Under the pieces are notes generated by a model, which was not told where the DNA came from, did not search any database, and worked only from the letters and a program-made list of their open reading frames with translations. Position numbers and translations under genes: made by a program. Shown in pieces: positions 1-7,175 of a stretch of 12,296 nucleotides of DNA (position 1 is its first letter; each line of letters begins with the position of its first letter). The stretch spans positions 1 to 12,296 of the forward strand of contig CAAFWX010000028.1 of assembly GCA_900766795.1 (NCBI GenBank). The letters are read 5' to 3'. This DNA comes from Oscillospiraceae bacterium (lineage in GTDB: Bacteria > Bacillota_A > Clostridia > Oscillospirales > Ruminococcaceae).

Positions 1-278
1 CTGTTGCTCCCGTGGCACAGCCCGAGCCGGTTGCTCCCGTGGCACAGCCCGAGCCTGTTGCTCCCGTGGCACAGCCTGAGGCTGTTGCTCCCGTGGTACA
101 GCCCGAGGCTGTTGCTCCCGTGGCACAGCCCGAGCCGGTTGCTCCCGTGGCACAGCCCGAGCCGGTTGCTCCCGCGGCACAGCCCGAGCCTGCTGCTCCC
201 GTGGCACAGCCTGAGCCTGCTGCCCCCGTTGCACAGCCTGAGCCTGCTGCCCCCGTTGCACAGCCTGAGCCTGCTGCA
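1..278 (+). repeat. 27-bp in-frame tandem repeat (Pro/Ala/Gln/Glu spacer)
   Basis: Ten consecutive units start at 12, 39, 66 and so on to 255, each 27 bp; the last is short by one codon. Positions 1-11 are the end of an earlier unit, so the array continues to the left of the window. Each unit encodes VAQPEPVAP or a close variant (A for P at position 6, V/A swaps). Most differences are single bases, often synonymous (gtg/gtt, ccg/cct). Neighbouring units at 201-227 and 228-254 differ by only one base. There are no spacers between the units, so this is a coding minisatellite in which unit number could change by slippage or recombination. Confidence 0.95.
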
Positions 279-956
279 CAGAAGCGCGGAGGATTCTCGT
301 TTAAGAAGAACATGGCGGCGATTGTGGCTTGCCTTGTTTCTGCTGTCGTCATATGCGGCTCGGCAGTTGTTGGAATTTCCGCAATAAAGAGCGGCAGAGC
401 GGACAACGCGCTTCTGCCCGCGGCGCGTTACCTTGCGGAGCGCTGCTATGCTAGGGCAGTGATAGAGTACGAGAATGTGCTGGAGATATCTCCGAAAAAC
501 GCCGAGGCGTACATCGGTCTTGCCGACGCCTACTGCGGAATCGGAAGATACAATATTGCTAGGACAACTCTTGAGGACGGCTTCAATCGCACCAAGAATG
601 CGGAGATTAAGGAGCACCTTGACGATTTCGACAGATACGCAAGGCTGTTTGCGCGAGATGTTGACCGCGACGCGGTGAACAGGCTCAAGGAAAACGCCGA
701 TGAGCTGATGAAAACCGGCGAATATACAGCTGCTGCTGACGTATACAGAGAAGTAATCGACATGGACCCCACTGATGTGGACGGTTATTTTGGTTTGGCT
801 GAATCCCTTTTGAAGCAGGGCAGACGCGGCGAAGCAAAGCGTGAGATTGAGCAGGCATACCATATCACGGGCGATTACAGGCTTGACCCCGACAGAGTCG
901 AGATTGACGGCGATGAAATCCACTATCAGGTGCTGACAGGTTTTGCGGCTGAATGA
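1..956 (+). CDS. TPR membrane protein with Pro/Ala-rich repeat spacer (5' partial)
   Basis: The gene is cut by the left edge: the frame is open from the first complete codon at position 3, so the GTG at 12 is not the true start. Numbering from the GTG at 12, residues 1-89 are nine-residue repeats of the type VAQPEPVAP. A basic stretch (KRGGFSFKKN) follows, then one membrane helix at about 101-125, and then helical repeats that look like TPRs at about 133-201 and 219-290. The basic residues before the helix suggest that the repeat spacer is cytoplasmic and the TPRs extracytoplasmic. The first TPR block closely matches the next gene (for example RYLAE, AVIEY, LGLAD/IGLAD), so the two are paralogues. 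By analogy the missing N-terminus may carry a zinc ribbon; this is inference. TPRs usually scaffold protein contacts; the partner is unknown. The gene ends with TGA, 86 bases before the next one. Confidence is high for a real gene and moderate for the fold. Confidence 0.85.
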   Translation, partial: VAPVAQPEPVAPVAQPEPVAPVAQPEAVAPVVQPEAVAPVAQPEPVAPVAQPEPVAPAAQPEPAAPVAQPEPAAPVAQPEPAAPVAQPEPAAQKRGGFSFKKNMAAIVACLVSAVVICGSAVVGISAIKSGRADNALLPAARYLAERCYARAVIEYENVLEISPKNAEAYIGLADAYCGIGRYNIARTTLEDGFNRTKNAEIKEHLDDFDRYARLFARDVDRDAVNRLKENADELMKTGEYTAAADVYREVIDMDPTDVDGYFGLAESLLKQGRRGEAKREIEQAYHITGDYRLDPDRVEIDGDEIHYQVLTGFAAE

Positions 957-1011
957 GCGCGCTCATGTGGCAACACCGCACAATTGAACGAAAATAATAA
1001 TGAGGTATTGC

Positions 1012-1028
1012 CCTTATTCTGAATAAGG
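1012..1028 (+). promoter_or_regulatory. Palindrome covering the ribosome site of the zinc-ribbon/TPR gene
   Basis: CCTTATTC and GAATAAGG form a perfect inverted repeat around a single central T. The right arm runs into the likely ribosome binding site (GGAG at 1027-1030), 12 bases before the ATG at 1043. As RNA it could form a weak AU-rich hairpin of 7 bp with a 3-base loop that partly hides the ribosome site. As DNA it could be an operator for a dimeric regulator. The 86-base gap shows no convincing sigma-70 promoter. The palindrome is directly visible; its function is inference. Confidence 0.35.
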
Positions 1029-1042
1029 AGTTAGGTAATTAT

Positions 1043-3007
1043 ATGTTTTGTATAAAATGCGGCAGCGAGCTGCCCGACAACGTATCATTCTGCGGCGTAT
1101 GCGGCGCAAAGATTGAGCTTGACGAAAAAGCGCCCGCAGAAAGCGCCGCGCAAGCCCCCGCAACGGCTGAAACGCCCACTGCGCAGGAGGCGGTTAGTGC
1201 GGCTTCTCCTGCGCAGAGCGCTCCCAAGGACGAGATAAACGCATTCATGGACAGCTTTTCCCAGCCGCAGGCAGCTGTTGCTGCGGCGCAGCCTGCCTTA
1301 GAAGAAAACGCGCAGGAGGGCAAGTTTAACTCAAAGAGAAACAAAATCATCATAATCGCCGCTGCTTTGCTGGCGGTGGCTTCGCTTGCTTTCGCGGGGG
1401 TTTCGGTGATGGGAAGAAGCAGCGTGTCGGCAGGACTTTCGCTTGCATACCGGTATCTTGCGGAGCAAAACTACGAGCAGGCTGTTATTGAGTATCAGAA
1501 GGTGCTGAAGATTGACCCGAAGAACGTTGAAGCATATCTTGGATTGGCGGACGCATTGATCGCTCTCGACAGAACCGACGAGGCTCTTGAAGCGCTGCAA
1601 AAGGGCTTCGACATAACGGGCGACAACCGTCTGATGGATAAAATTGATGAGATAAAGAACCTGCCCGGCGAGCAGGAAATTGTAGTTGTCATTCCCGAGG
1701 AAACCGTTGAAGAAACCGTTGCCGCCGAGGAAACCGTTGAGGAAACCGTTGAGGAAGCTGAAACTGTTCCCGTGACCGAAATGGACATAATCAACATCGG
1801 AAACGGCGCTTTCGCAACCAGAACAGAAAACGGCTATGCAATCGTTGACGAAAGGCTCTCGACCCTTGCGCCCGGAAGATACACCTACATATCGCCGTTC
1901 TGGGGCAGCGCAGAGCGCTATGTCTTTGCCAGCACCACATGGAACGGCAAGGACACCTATTCCGCAGAGGACACCTCGTTTATCCTCAACGAGTCCTTTG
2001 AGGCAGTAAACCAAATCAGCGGAGTTTACAACGTCTGGTGGAGCGCAAGCGGTTCACCCTTCATTGTGACACTTGACCATAACGGGTATCACATCGCAAA
2101 GCCCGACGGTACGCCTTTGGGCGGCTTTGTGCTGGGCGAGAGCGAAATTGACGGAAGCATTCCCGCTGCCATGGTTGGCACGCTCAGAAACGATGAGAAG
2201 TATGTTGCAGGCAGCACGGGAAGCACTATTATGATTACCGACTGCGACGTTGTATACGGCACGGTTTACTTCTCCGTGCTTTATACCATACATACAAATG
2301 GCGAGGACGTAATATTCGAGCACTCTTTCACGGCTGAATACGACGGAAACGCGCTCACCTATACGCTTGTTGACGACTTTGACGATGACGACAGCATAAG
2401 CAGCGCGGTGTTGCCTGTGATGAGCGGCGAGAAATATGTGATTAACGTGGCGCACTCTTTCCCTGAGGATAATATTCAGCTCAGAATGTATGACGACGGT
2501 CTTCGCCTTTATGCGCTCGGCGGCAGCCCAAGCGACATCGCGTTTGTCGATTTTGTCCGCGAAAATACTGTTATCGGCGCAAGAAAGTCGATGATAGGCG
2601 TTACCGAAATCACCGAGTACGCTCTGTTTGAGATTGTATGGTATGAGAATCCCGACGAAGCGGCTGCAAAAATGACCGCGGAATGGCGGCAGCTCACGGA
2701 TTGGTGCGAATGCCTTACAAAGCAGAGATTAGGCAGCTATTTCCTCGCATGTAAAAACGGAAAGTGGGGGTACCTCACGACTGACGGCGAGCCGGTTGAC
2801 GGTTACATATACGACGACGCGACTGAATTTAACGGCGGATATGCCATTGTGATAAACGACGGCAAGGCTTCCGTGATTAACAGCTCGTTTGAGGTTGTTG
2901 CGGATAACATCGCCGCCGACAGGGCAGCGTCTATTGGAAATAATTACTTCGCACTTTCCAACAACGGCGAAATCACCATCGTAAAGGCAGAAGACCTTAT
3001 TTCATGA
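1043..3007 (+). CDS. Zinc-ribbon / TPR / WG-repeat membrane protein
   Basis: This 654-residue protein starts with a zinc ribbon: C3-x2-C6 and C17-x2-C20, each followed by a glycine, as in the small zinc-ribbon domains common in Firmicute membrane proteins. An Ala/Pro/Glu/Gln-rich linker follows (about 28-95), then a basic patch and one membrane helix (about 101-123). TPR-like helices lie at about 132-205 and an acidic TVEE repeat at 219-242. The rest is predicted beta-rich, with a recognisable WG repeat at about 572-613 (NGKWGYL, then GGYAIV). By charge, the zinc ribbon is cytoplasmic and the TPR/WG part extracytoplasmic. Start ATG 1043 follows GGAG at 1027-1030. Its stop overlaps the next start (ATGA), so it is probably translationally coupled to the PBP-like gene. 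A scaffold or sensor role at the cell wall is a guess; no enzymatic motif is visible. It is a paralogue of the preceding gene. Confidence 0.85.
   Translation: MFCIKCGSELPDNVSFCGVCGAKIELDEKAPAESAAQAPATAETPTAQEAVSAASPAQSAPKDEINAFMDSFSQPQAAVAAAQPALEENAQEGKFNSKRNKIIIIAAALLAVASLAFAGVSVMGRSSVSAGLSLAYRYLAEQNYEQAVIEYQKVLKIDPKNVEAYLGLADALIALDRTDEALEALQKGFDITGDNRLMDKIDEIKNLPGEQEIVVVIPEETVEETVAAEETVEETVEEAETVPVTEMDIINIGNGAFATRTENGYAIVDERLSTLAPGRYTYISPFWGSAERYVFASTTWNGKDTYSAEDTSFILNESFEAVNQISGVYNVWWSASGSPFIVTLDHNGYHIAKPDGTPLGGFVLGESEIDGSIPAAMVGTLRNDEKYVAGSTGSTIMITDCDVVYGTVYFSVLYTIHTNGEDVIFEHSFTAEYDGNALTYTLVDDFDDDDSISSAVLPVMSGEKYVINVAHSFPEDNIQLRMYDDGLRLYALGGSPSDIAFVDFVRENTVIGARKSMIGVTEITEYALFEIVWYENPDEAAAKMTAEWRQLTDWCECLTKQRLGSYFLACKNGKWGYLTTDGEPVDGYIYDDATEFNGGYAIVINDGKASVINSSFEVVADNIAADRAASIGNNYFALSNNGEITIVKAEDLIS
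1697..1768 (+). repeat. Short acidic EETVEETV repeat within the TPR/WG protein
   Basis: Residues 219-242 consist of EETV units, with AA replacing part of one unit and EEAETV at the end. At DNA level the 12-base motif gaggaaaccgtt recurs with one-base variants. It probably forms a flexible acidic linker between the TPRs and the beta-rich C-terminal part. Confidence 0.8.
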
Positions 3008-4791
3008 GCGGTATCGGACGCCGTGCGGGAATAATCGCCGTTACTGCTGCGGCAGCGGCTGTGCTGCTGCTCGCAGGATATTTGCTGACGGCGGCATTTT
3101 CGGGCGAGGAGGACACTCCCATTGACTGCGGCGGGACGGTGATATATGCCGAGGGCGAAGCGGTGCACTCTTTAAGCCGCTTTAGCGGAAGCGGCTATGC
3201 CGAGGAGCTGTGCCCGATGCTTCGTACATCACCTCTCACATGGCTTGAGGGGCTTTGGGACTTTGGCGCGGCAAAAGGTCACAGCGCTTCCGAAAAATTA
3301 GCGCTGATGATGTACCCCGAGGCAGGAAGGCTTGAGATGATTGCCCGCGCGAGAAGCATTGAGCGGCAGCTTGAAACGGACGAGAAAATTGCGGAGTACT
3401 ACTGCGCGGCGCTCGACTTCGGAGGAATCATCGGCGCGCAGGAAGCGGCGGCTTACTATTTCGGAAAACCGCTTTTCGACCTTCAGGAAACCGAGCTTTC
3501 CGCGCTTAAGTCGATAGCGGAGAATCCCGGATATTACGGGCTTACCCCGAACGAGCTTTCCGAAAAACGGGAGTTTTCGGACGTCAAATTTAGCGCAGAT
3601 TTTTCTGCGAGCAGCGTGCAGGGCAGCTTCTATCGCGGATTGCTTTCCGAGCTGCGCAGTGTGCTGGGCGGTCTTGGGGTTTCGTCAAGGGAAGCGGACA
3701 GGCTCATTTACTCCGAGGGGCTGCGGGTGTATTCCACCATGGATATCTCGGTTCAGCAAAGAATGGACGAGGTTATCACGAATCAGGACGACCCCGGTTT
3801 CTTTCAGATGGCGGCAGTTGCCACGGATTTAAGGGGCAGGGTTCTCGGCTGCTCGGGCGGTATAGGGAACAGCGCTCTCGACAGGACGGCGATTTCACGC
3901 TCTGTCGGCTCTGCGATAAAGCCGCTTTCGGTATACGCTCCCGCGATTGAAGCGCAGGGGGCTTACTGGTCGCAGCTTCTCCCCGACGCACCCATTGACC
4001 CTGTAAGCGGCTGGCCGAAGAACTTTGACGGAAAGAATGACGGAAACGTTACGCTTGCCTTTGCGCTTCGCCGCTCCAAAAACACCTGCGCGGTCTATCT
4101 GCTGGAGGAACTCGGCACGGAGCGCTCAGCGTCTTTTCTGAGCGCGATTGGGATAAAGCTTGGCGGCTCGGACCGCACGGACATGGGGCTTGGACTGGGC
4201 TATCTCGAGGACGGAATCACACCGCTTGAGCTTTGCGCGGCATATCAGATATTCGGCAGCGGCGGCATATACACCGCGCCCACCTACATTGACAAAATAG
4301 AGCTTTCGGACGGAACTCTCCTTTATGAAGCCCCCCGTGACGGAAAGCGTGTTATCTCCGAGGAAACCGCGTACATTGTCAACAGGCTTATGCGCTCGAA
4401 TGTGGTTATGCCCGATGGATTGGGCAATGCCGCAGCAATCGACGGCGTTGAGGTCTGCGGAAAAACAGGCACGGTGGACAACTCCGCAGGGGTTGTCACG
4501 GACAATTGGTTTGCAGGAGTTACTCCCGATTACGCCGCTGTGGTCTGGGTAGGCTCAGACGACGAAAACATCACCCACGCCAACGGGATAACTCCCGCGC
4601 CCGCAGTTGTCTGGCGCAGCATTTTCTCGGAAATTCCGACAAGCGGCGGCTTTTCCTGCCCCGACGGGGTTGTTGCCGCAGAGTTTTGCCGCGTAAGCGG
4701 CGGGCTGGCTTCAGGCGGCTGCACCGACCTTGAAACAGGATATTTCTCCAAGGGCGCTTTGCCCGAGGAATGTGATATACACTCACACTGA
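3004..4791 (+). CDS. Class A PBP homologue: intact transpeptidase, degenerate glycosyltransferase
   Basis: This 595-residue protein has an N-terminal membrane anchor (about 8-32). A GT51-like region follows at about 80-180, then a penicillin-binding transpeptidase domain at about 265-545. The three transpeptidase motifs are present: S303-A-I-K306, S358-K-N360 and K487-T-G-T490. The Cys-containing C-terminal tail resembles those of Firmicute class A PBPs. In the GT51 region the second half is recognisable (AAAYYFGKPLFDL, like the family's AAxxYFGKxxxDL). The catalytic EDxxFxxHxG motif cannot be found, and the GGSTITQQL motif appears as GHSASEKL (92-99). By eye, RKxxE becomes R109-L-E-M-I113. 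So it probably cross-links peptidoglycan but does not polymerise glycan; this is inference from motifs. It would act outside the membrane. The start ATG overlaps the previous stop (ATGA). It sits between the TPR proteins and the Tad genes, suggesting wall remodelling linked to one or both. The length is at the short end for class A PBPs. Confidence 0.88.
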   Translation: MSGIGRRAGIIAVTAAAAAVLLLAGYLLTAAFSGEEDTPIDCGGTVIYAEGEAVHSLSRFSGSGYAEELCPMLRTSPLTWLEGLWDFGAAKGHSASEKLALMMYPEAGRLEMIARARSIERQLETDEKIAEYYCAALDFGGIIGAQEAAAYYFGKPLFDLQETELSALKSIAENPGYYGLTPNELSEKREFSDVKFSADFSASSVQGSFYRGLLSELRSVLGGLGVSSREADRLIYSEGLRVYSTMDISVQQRMDEVITNQDDPGFFQMAAVATDLRGRVLGCSGGIGNSALDRTAISRSVGSAIKPLSVYAPAIEAQGAYWSQLLPDAPIDPVSGWPKNFDGKNDGNVTLAFALRRSKNTCAVYLLEELGTERSASFLSAIGIKLGGSDRTDMGLGLGYLEDGITPLELCAAYQIFGSGGIYTAPTYIDKIELSDGTLLYEAPRDGKRVISEETAYIVNRLMRSNVVMPDGLGNAAAIDGVEVCGKTGTVDNSAGVVTDNWFAGVTPDYAAVVWVGSDDENITHANGITPAPAVVWRSIFSEIPTSGGFSCPDGVVAAEFCRVSGGLASGGCTDLETGYFSKGALPEECDIHSH

Positions 4792-4823
4792 ACACGAAAG
4801 ATTATTTCTGGGAGGAAAGTTTT

Positions 4824-5891
4824 ATGGCAATCATAAATGTGCTCTTGTTCACGAGCGACACCGAATACACTCATCGCTTCCGTAAGTATATCGGCGACCG
4901 CCACAAGGACGTAAAGCTTACAATCGTGAACAATCTGAACGACTACGCGATAACGACCAAAACCAACTCTTTCAGCGTAATGCTGATTGGCGACGAGTTT
5001 GCGAACGAGTCCTTCGAGATTCCTTACGGCACGGCATACGGCTATCTTTCGCCCACCGATTTGGGCGACACCCTTAAGGGGCACAAGCGCTTCTGCAAAT
5101 ACAGACGCGGCGAAACACTGTATAACATTATTCTCGAGCTGTATTCAGAGGTTTCCACCGCAAGAAAAACGGGCGGCATTTCCTCTGTCCAGACCTTCGT
5201 GTTCACCTCTGTCGGCGGCGCAGGCTCCACTCTTCTGTCTGCGGCAATGGCAATGAACCTTTCCATGAACAAACGGCGCGTGGTGTACATAAGCTTCGAT
5301 AAATTCAGCCTGCCCTCCGTCTGGTTTGACGGGCAGCCTCTCGGCAACATGAGCGACTTTATTTTCGCCGTGCTTGCTTCCGAGAAGAAGAATACGAACC
5401 TTGCCGTAAAGGCGGCTTCTCTGCTTGCAAGCGACTCCACGGGCGTGAAGTATATGGAGGGCTGCGCAAATCCCACCGACATGGACGAGATGAGCCCCGA
5501 GCACACCCAGAAAGCCTACAACGCCATCATCAGCTCTGACGAATACGACGCGGTTGTGGTGGACATTCCGCTGCTGGCTGAATCGGTGTGGAAGTTCATG
5601 CTTCCCAAGGCTGCTAAGCTGTTTGTGGTTTCCGATAACAACAACGTTGCGAAACTAAAGCTCAGGCGCTACCTCACAAGCCTTAAGATTGCCGACGCAA
5701 GACACGGCACGGACATTCTCGACCGCACGGCGGTTATCTTCAACAAGGGCGGTCAGAAAGCGGGCGCAGACGAGCAGCTTGAAGCGAGCATCGCGGGAGT
5801 AATCCCGAAGTATCAGGACGACAATCCCCGTGCGCTGATTAATACCATTGCGCGGCTTCCCATGTGGACGGAGTGTCTTAACGAGCAATAA
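4824..5891 (+). CDS. tadZ: TadZ/CpaE-like pilus localisation ATPase
   Basis: This 355-residue protein has two parts. Residues 1-110 look like a receiver-like alpha/beta domain (INVLLFTSD, then SVMLIGDEF), as in CpaE/TadZ. Residues about 122-345 look like a MinD/ParA-type ATPase. The P-loop is SVGGAGST (129-136): it keeps the glycines and Thr but lacks both the signature lysine of the deviant Walker A (KGGxGKT) and the P-loop lysine, which is Ser135 here. A Walker B-like strand is YDAVVVDIP (241-249, D247). TadZ proteins place the Tad machine at particular cell sites. The position directly upstream of the TadA gene fits that role. GGGAGG at 4810-4815 lies 8 bases before the ATG. The missing lysines suggest weak or no ATP hydrolysis, or nucleotide binding in another way. 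A generic ParA-like protein is the alternative, but context favours TadZ. Confidence 0.85.
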   Translation: MAIINVLLFTSDTEYTHRFRKYIGDRHKDVKLTIVNNLNDYAITTKTNSFSVMLIGDEFANESFEIPYGTAYGYLSPTDLGDTLKGHKRFCKYRRGETLYNIILELYSEVSTARKTGGISSVQTFVFTSVGGAGSTLLSAAMAMNLSMNKRRVVYISFDKFSLPSVWFDGQPLGNMSDFIFAVLASEKKNTNLAVKAASLLASDSTGVKYMEGCANPTDMDEMSPEHTQKAYNAIISSDEYDAVVVDIPLLAESVWKFMLPKAAKLFVVSDNNNVAKLKLRRYLTSLKIADARHGTDILDRTAVIFNKGGQKAGADEQLEASIAGVIPKYQDDNPRALINTIARLPMWTECLNEQ

Positions 5892-5918
5892 GCCAAAAAG
5901 AGAGAGAGGTTTGGAGAT

Positions 5919-7175
5919 ATGAACAGGGACGAACTGGTTGCCGCCGTCAAAAGCGAAATGCAGCTTCTCGTAAAGTACGAGGAGATTGACGACGACGCGC
6001 TGCGCGAGAAGATTGAGGAGGTTGTCACCGAAAGGGCAAAGGGGTTATACCTCAGCATATCCGACACGCTGAGCGCAATTGAGGAGGTTTACAGCTCAAT
6101 AAGAGGTCTGGGCGTGCTTGACGAGATAATAAGCGACGACCAGATAACGGAGGTCATGATAAACGGACCCGACGACATATTCATAGAGAAAAGCGGTCAT
6201 CTGATGAAGATGGACAAAACCTTTGAAAGCCGCGAGAAGCTGGAGGACATCATTCAGCGAATCGTCGGAAAGGTTGGCAGAGAGGTAAACCAGTCCAACC
6301 CCATCGTTGATACCCGTCTTGAGGACGGCTCACGTGTAAACGTCGTTATGTACCCCATTGCGCTGAACGGTCCCATCGTCACGATACGAAAGTTCTCAAA
6401 GGACCCTATGACCTTTGATAAGCTTATACGCTACGGCTCCGTCACCCCGCAGATAAGGGATTTGCTCAAAGAGCTTGTCGAAGCAAAGTACAACATCTTC
6501 ATAAGCGGCGGTACAGGCTCGGGAAAGACAACGTTCCTGAATGCGCTGTCAAACTTTATCCCGAAGGACGAGCGTGTTATCACGATTGAGGACTCCGCCG
6601 AGCTTCAGATAGCCGGCGTTGAGAACCTTGTAAGGCTGGAAACGAGAAACGCCAACTCCGCGGGAACGGGAGCAATCACCATTCGCGACCTTATCAAATC
6701 CGCGCTGCGTATGCGCCCCGAGCGCATTGTTGTCGGCGAGGTCAGAGGCGGCGAGGCGCTGGATATGCTTCAGGCGATGAACACGGGACACGACGGCTCG
6801 CTCTCCACGGGTCACGCGAACACTGCCGAGGATATGCTCAGCCGACTTGAAACGATGGTTCTCACCGGCGCGGAGGGACTTCCGCTCCCCGCAATCAGGC
6901 AGCAGATAGCCTCTGCGGTTGACCTTATCGTTCACCTCTCGCGACAGAGAGATAAATCCAGAAAAACAATGTCTATCTCCGAGCTTAACGGCTTGGATGA
7001 GCACGGCAACATCAGAATGAACACACTGTTTGAGTTTGTCGAGGACAAGGAACTGTCCACCCCCACAAAGGTGGTAGGCAGACTTGTCAGAACCGACAAT
7101 CCCGTTATCAATACCTACAAGCTGCAAATGGCAGGAAAGGACGTGAGCATTTTTGACAAAGAAAGGTTTAACTAA
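5919..7175 (+). CDS. tadA: TadA/CpaF secretion ATPase
   Basis: This 418-residue protein is a type II/IV secretion ATPase of the CpaF/TadA branch, at normal family length. An N-terminal helical domain (about 1-70) is followed by the PAS-like N2 region (DEIISDDQITEVMING). The motor domain carries Walker A SGGTGSGKTT (196-205), an Asp box ITIEDSAEL (221-229), Walker B RIVVGEVRG (269-277, E274) and a His box TGHDGSLSTGHAN (289-301, H291 and H299). All catalytic features are intact. It acts on the cytoplasmic face as a hexamer, powering pilin assembly through the TadB/TadC platform. The ribosome site is probably AGAGAGG at 5903-5909, 9 bases from the ATG; a closer GGAG lies at 5913-5916. It is in a tight operon behind tadZ (27-base gap), and its end overlaps the tadB reading frame. 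Confidence 0.97.
   Translation: MNRDELVAAVKSEMQLLVKYEEIDDDALREKIEEVVTERAKGLYLSISDTLSAIEEVYSSIRGLGVLDEIISDDQITEVMINGPDDIFIEKSGHLMKMDKTFESREKLEDIIQRIVGKVGREVNQSNPIVDTRLEDGSRVNVVMYPIALNGPIVTIRKFSKDPMTFDKLIRYGSVTPQIRDLLKELVEAKYNIFISGGTGSGKTTFLNALSNFIPKDERVITIEDSAELQIAGVENLVRLETRNANSAGTGAITIRDLIKSALRMRPERIVVGEVRGGEALDMLQAMNTGHDGSLSTGHANTAEDMLSRLETMVLTGAEGLPLPAIRQQIASAVDLIVHLSRQRDKSRKTMSISELNGLDEHGNIRMNTLFEFVEDKELSTPTKVVGRLVRTDNPVINTYKLQMAGKDVSIFDKERFN

Noticed and set aside
1..278. CRISPR-like array from the regular 27-bp spacing
   Set aside because: The units abut with no unique spacers and encode an in-frame Pro/Ala repeat.
4..387. Open frame reading LLPWHSPS repeats
   Set aside because: It is the shifted frame of the 27-bp coding repeat; it has no ribosome site and does not continue into a recognisable protein.
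984..1011. Possible sigma-70 promoter (TTGAAC, then TATTGC) before the zinc-ribbon gene
   Set aside because: The -10 box matches the consensus at only three positions, so it is not distinguishable from chance.
1331..2014. Antisense open frame of 227 codons
   Set aside because: It is opposite the TPR region of the zinc-ribbon gene and carries no recognisable family features.
4530..5084. Antisense open frame spanning the PBP/TadZ junction
   Set aside because: No ribosome site or known motif; it covers two well supported + strand genes and the ribosome site between them.
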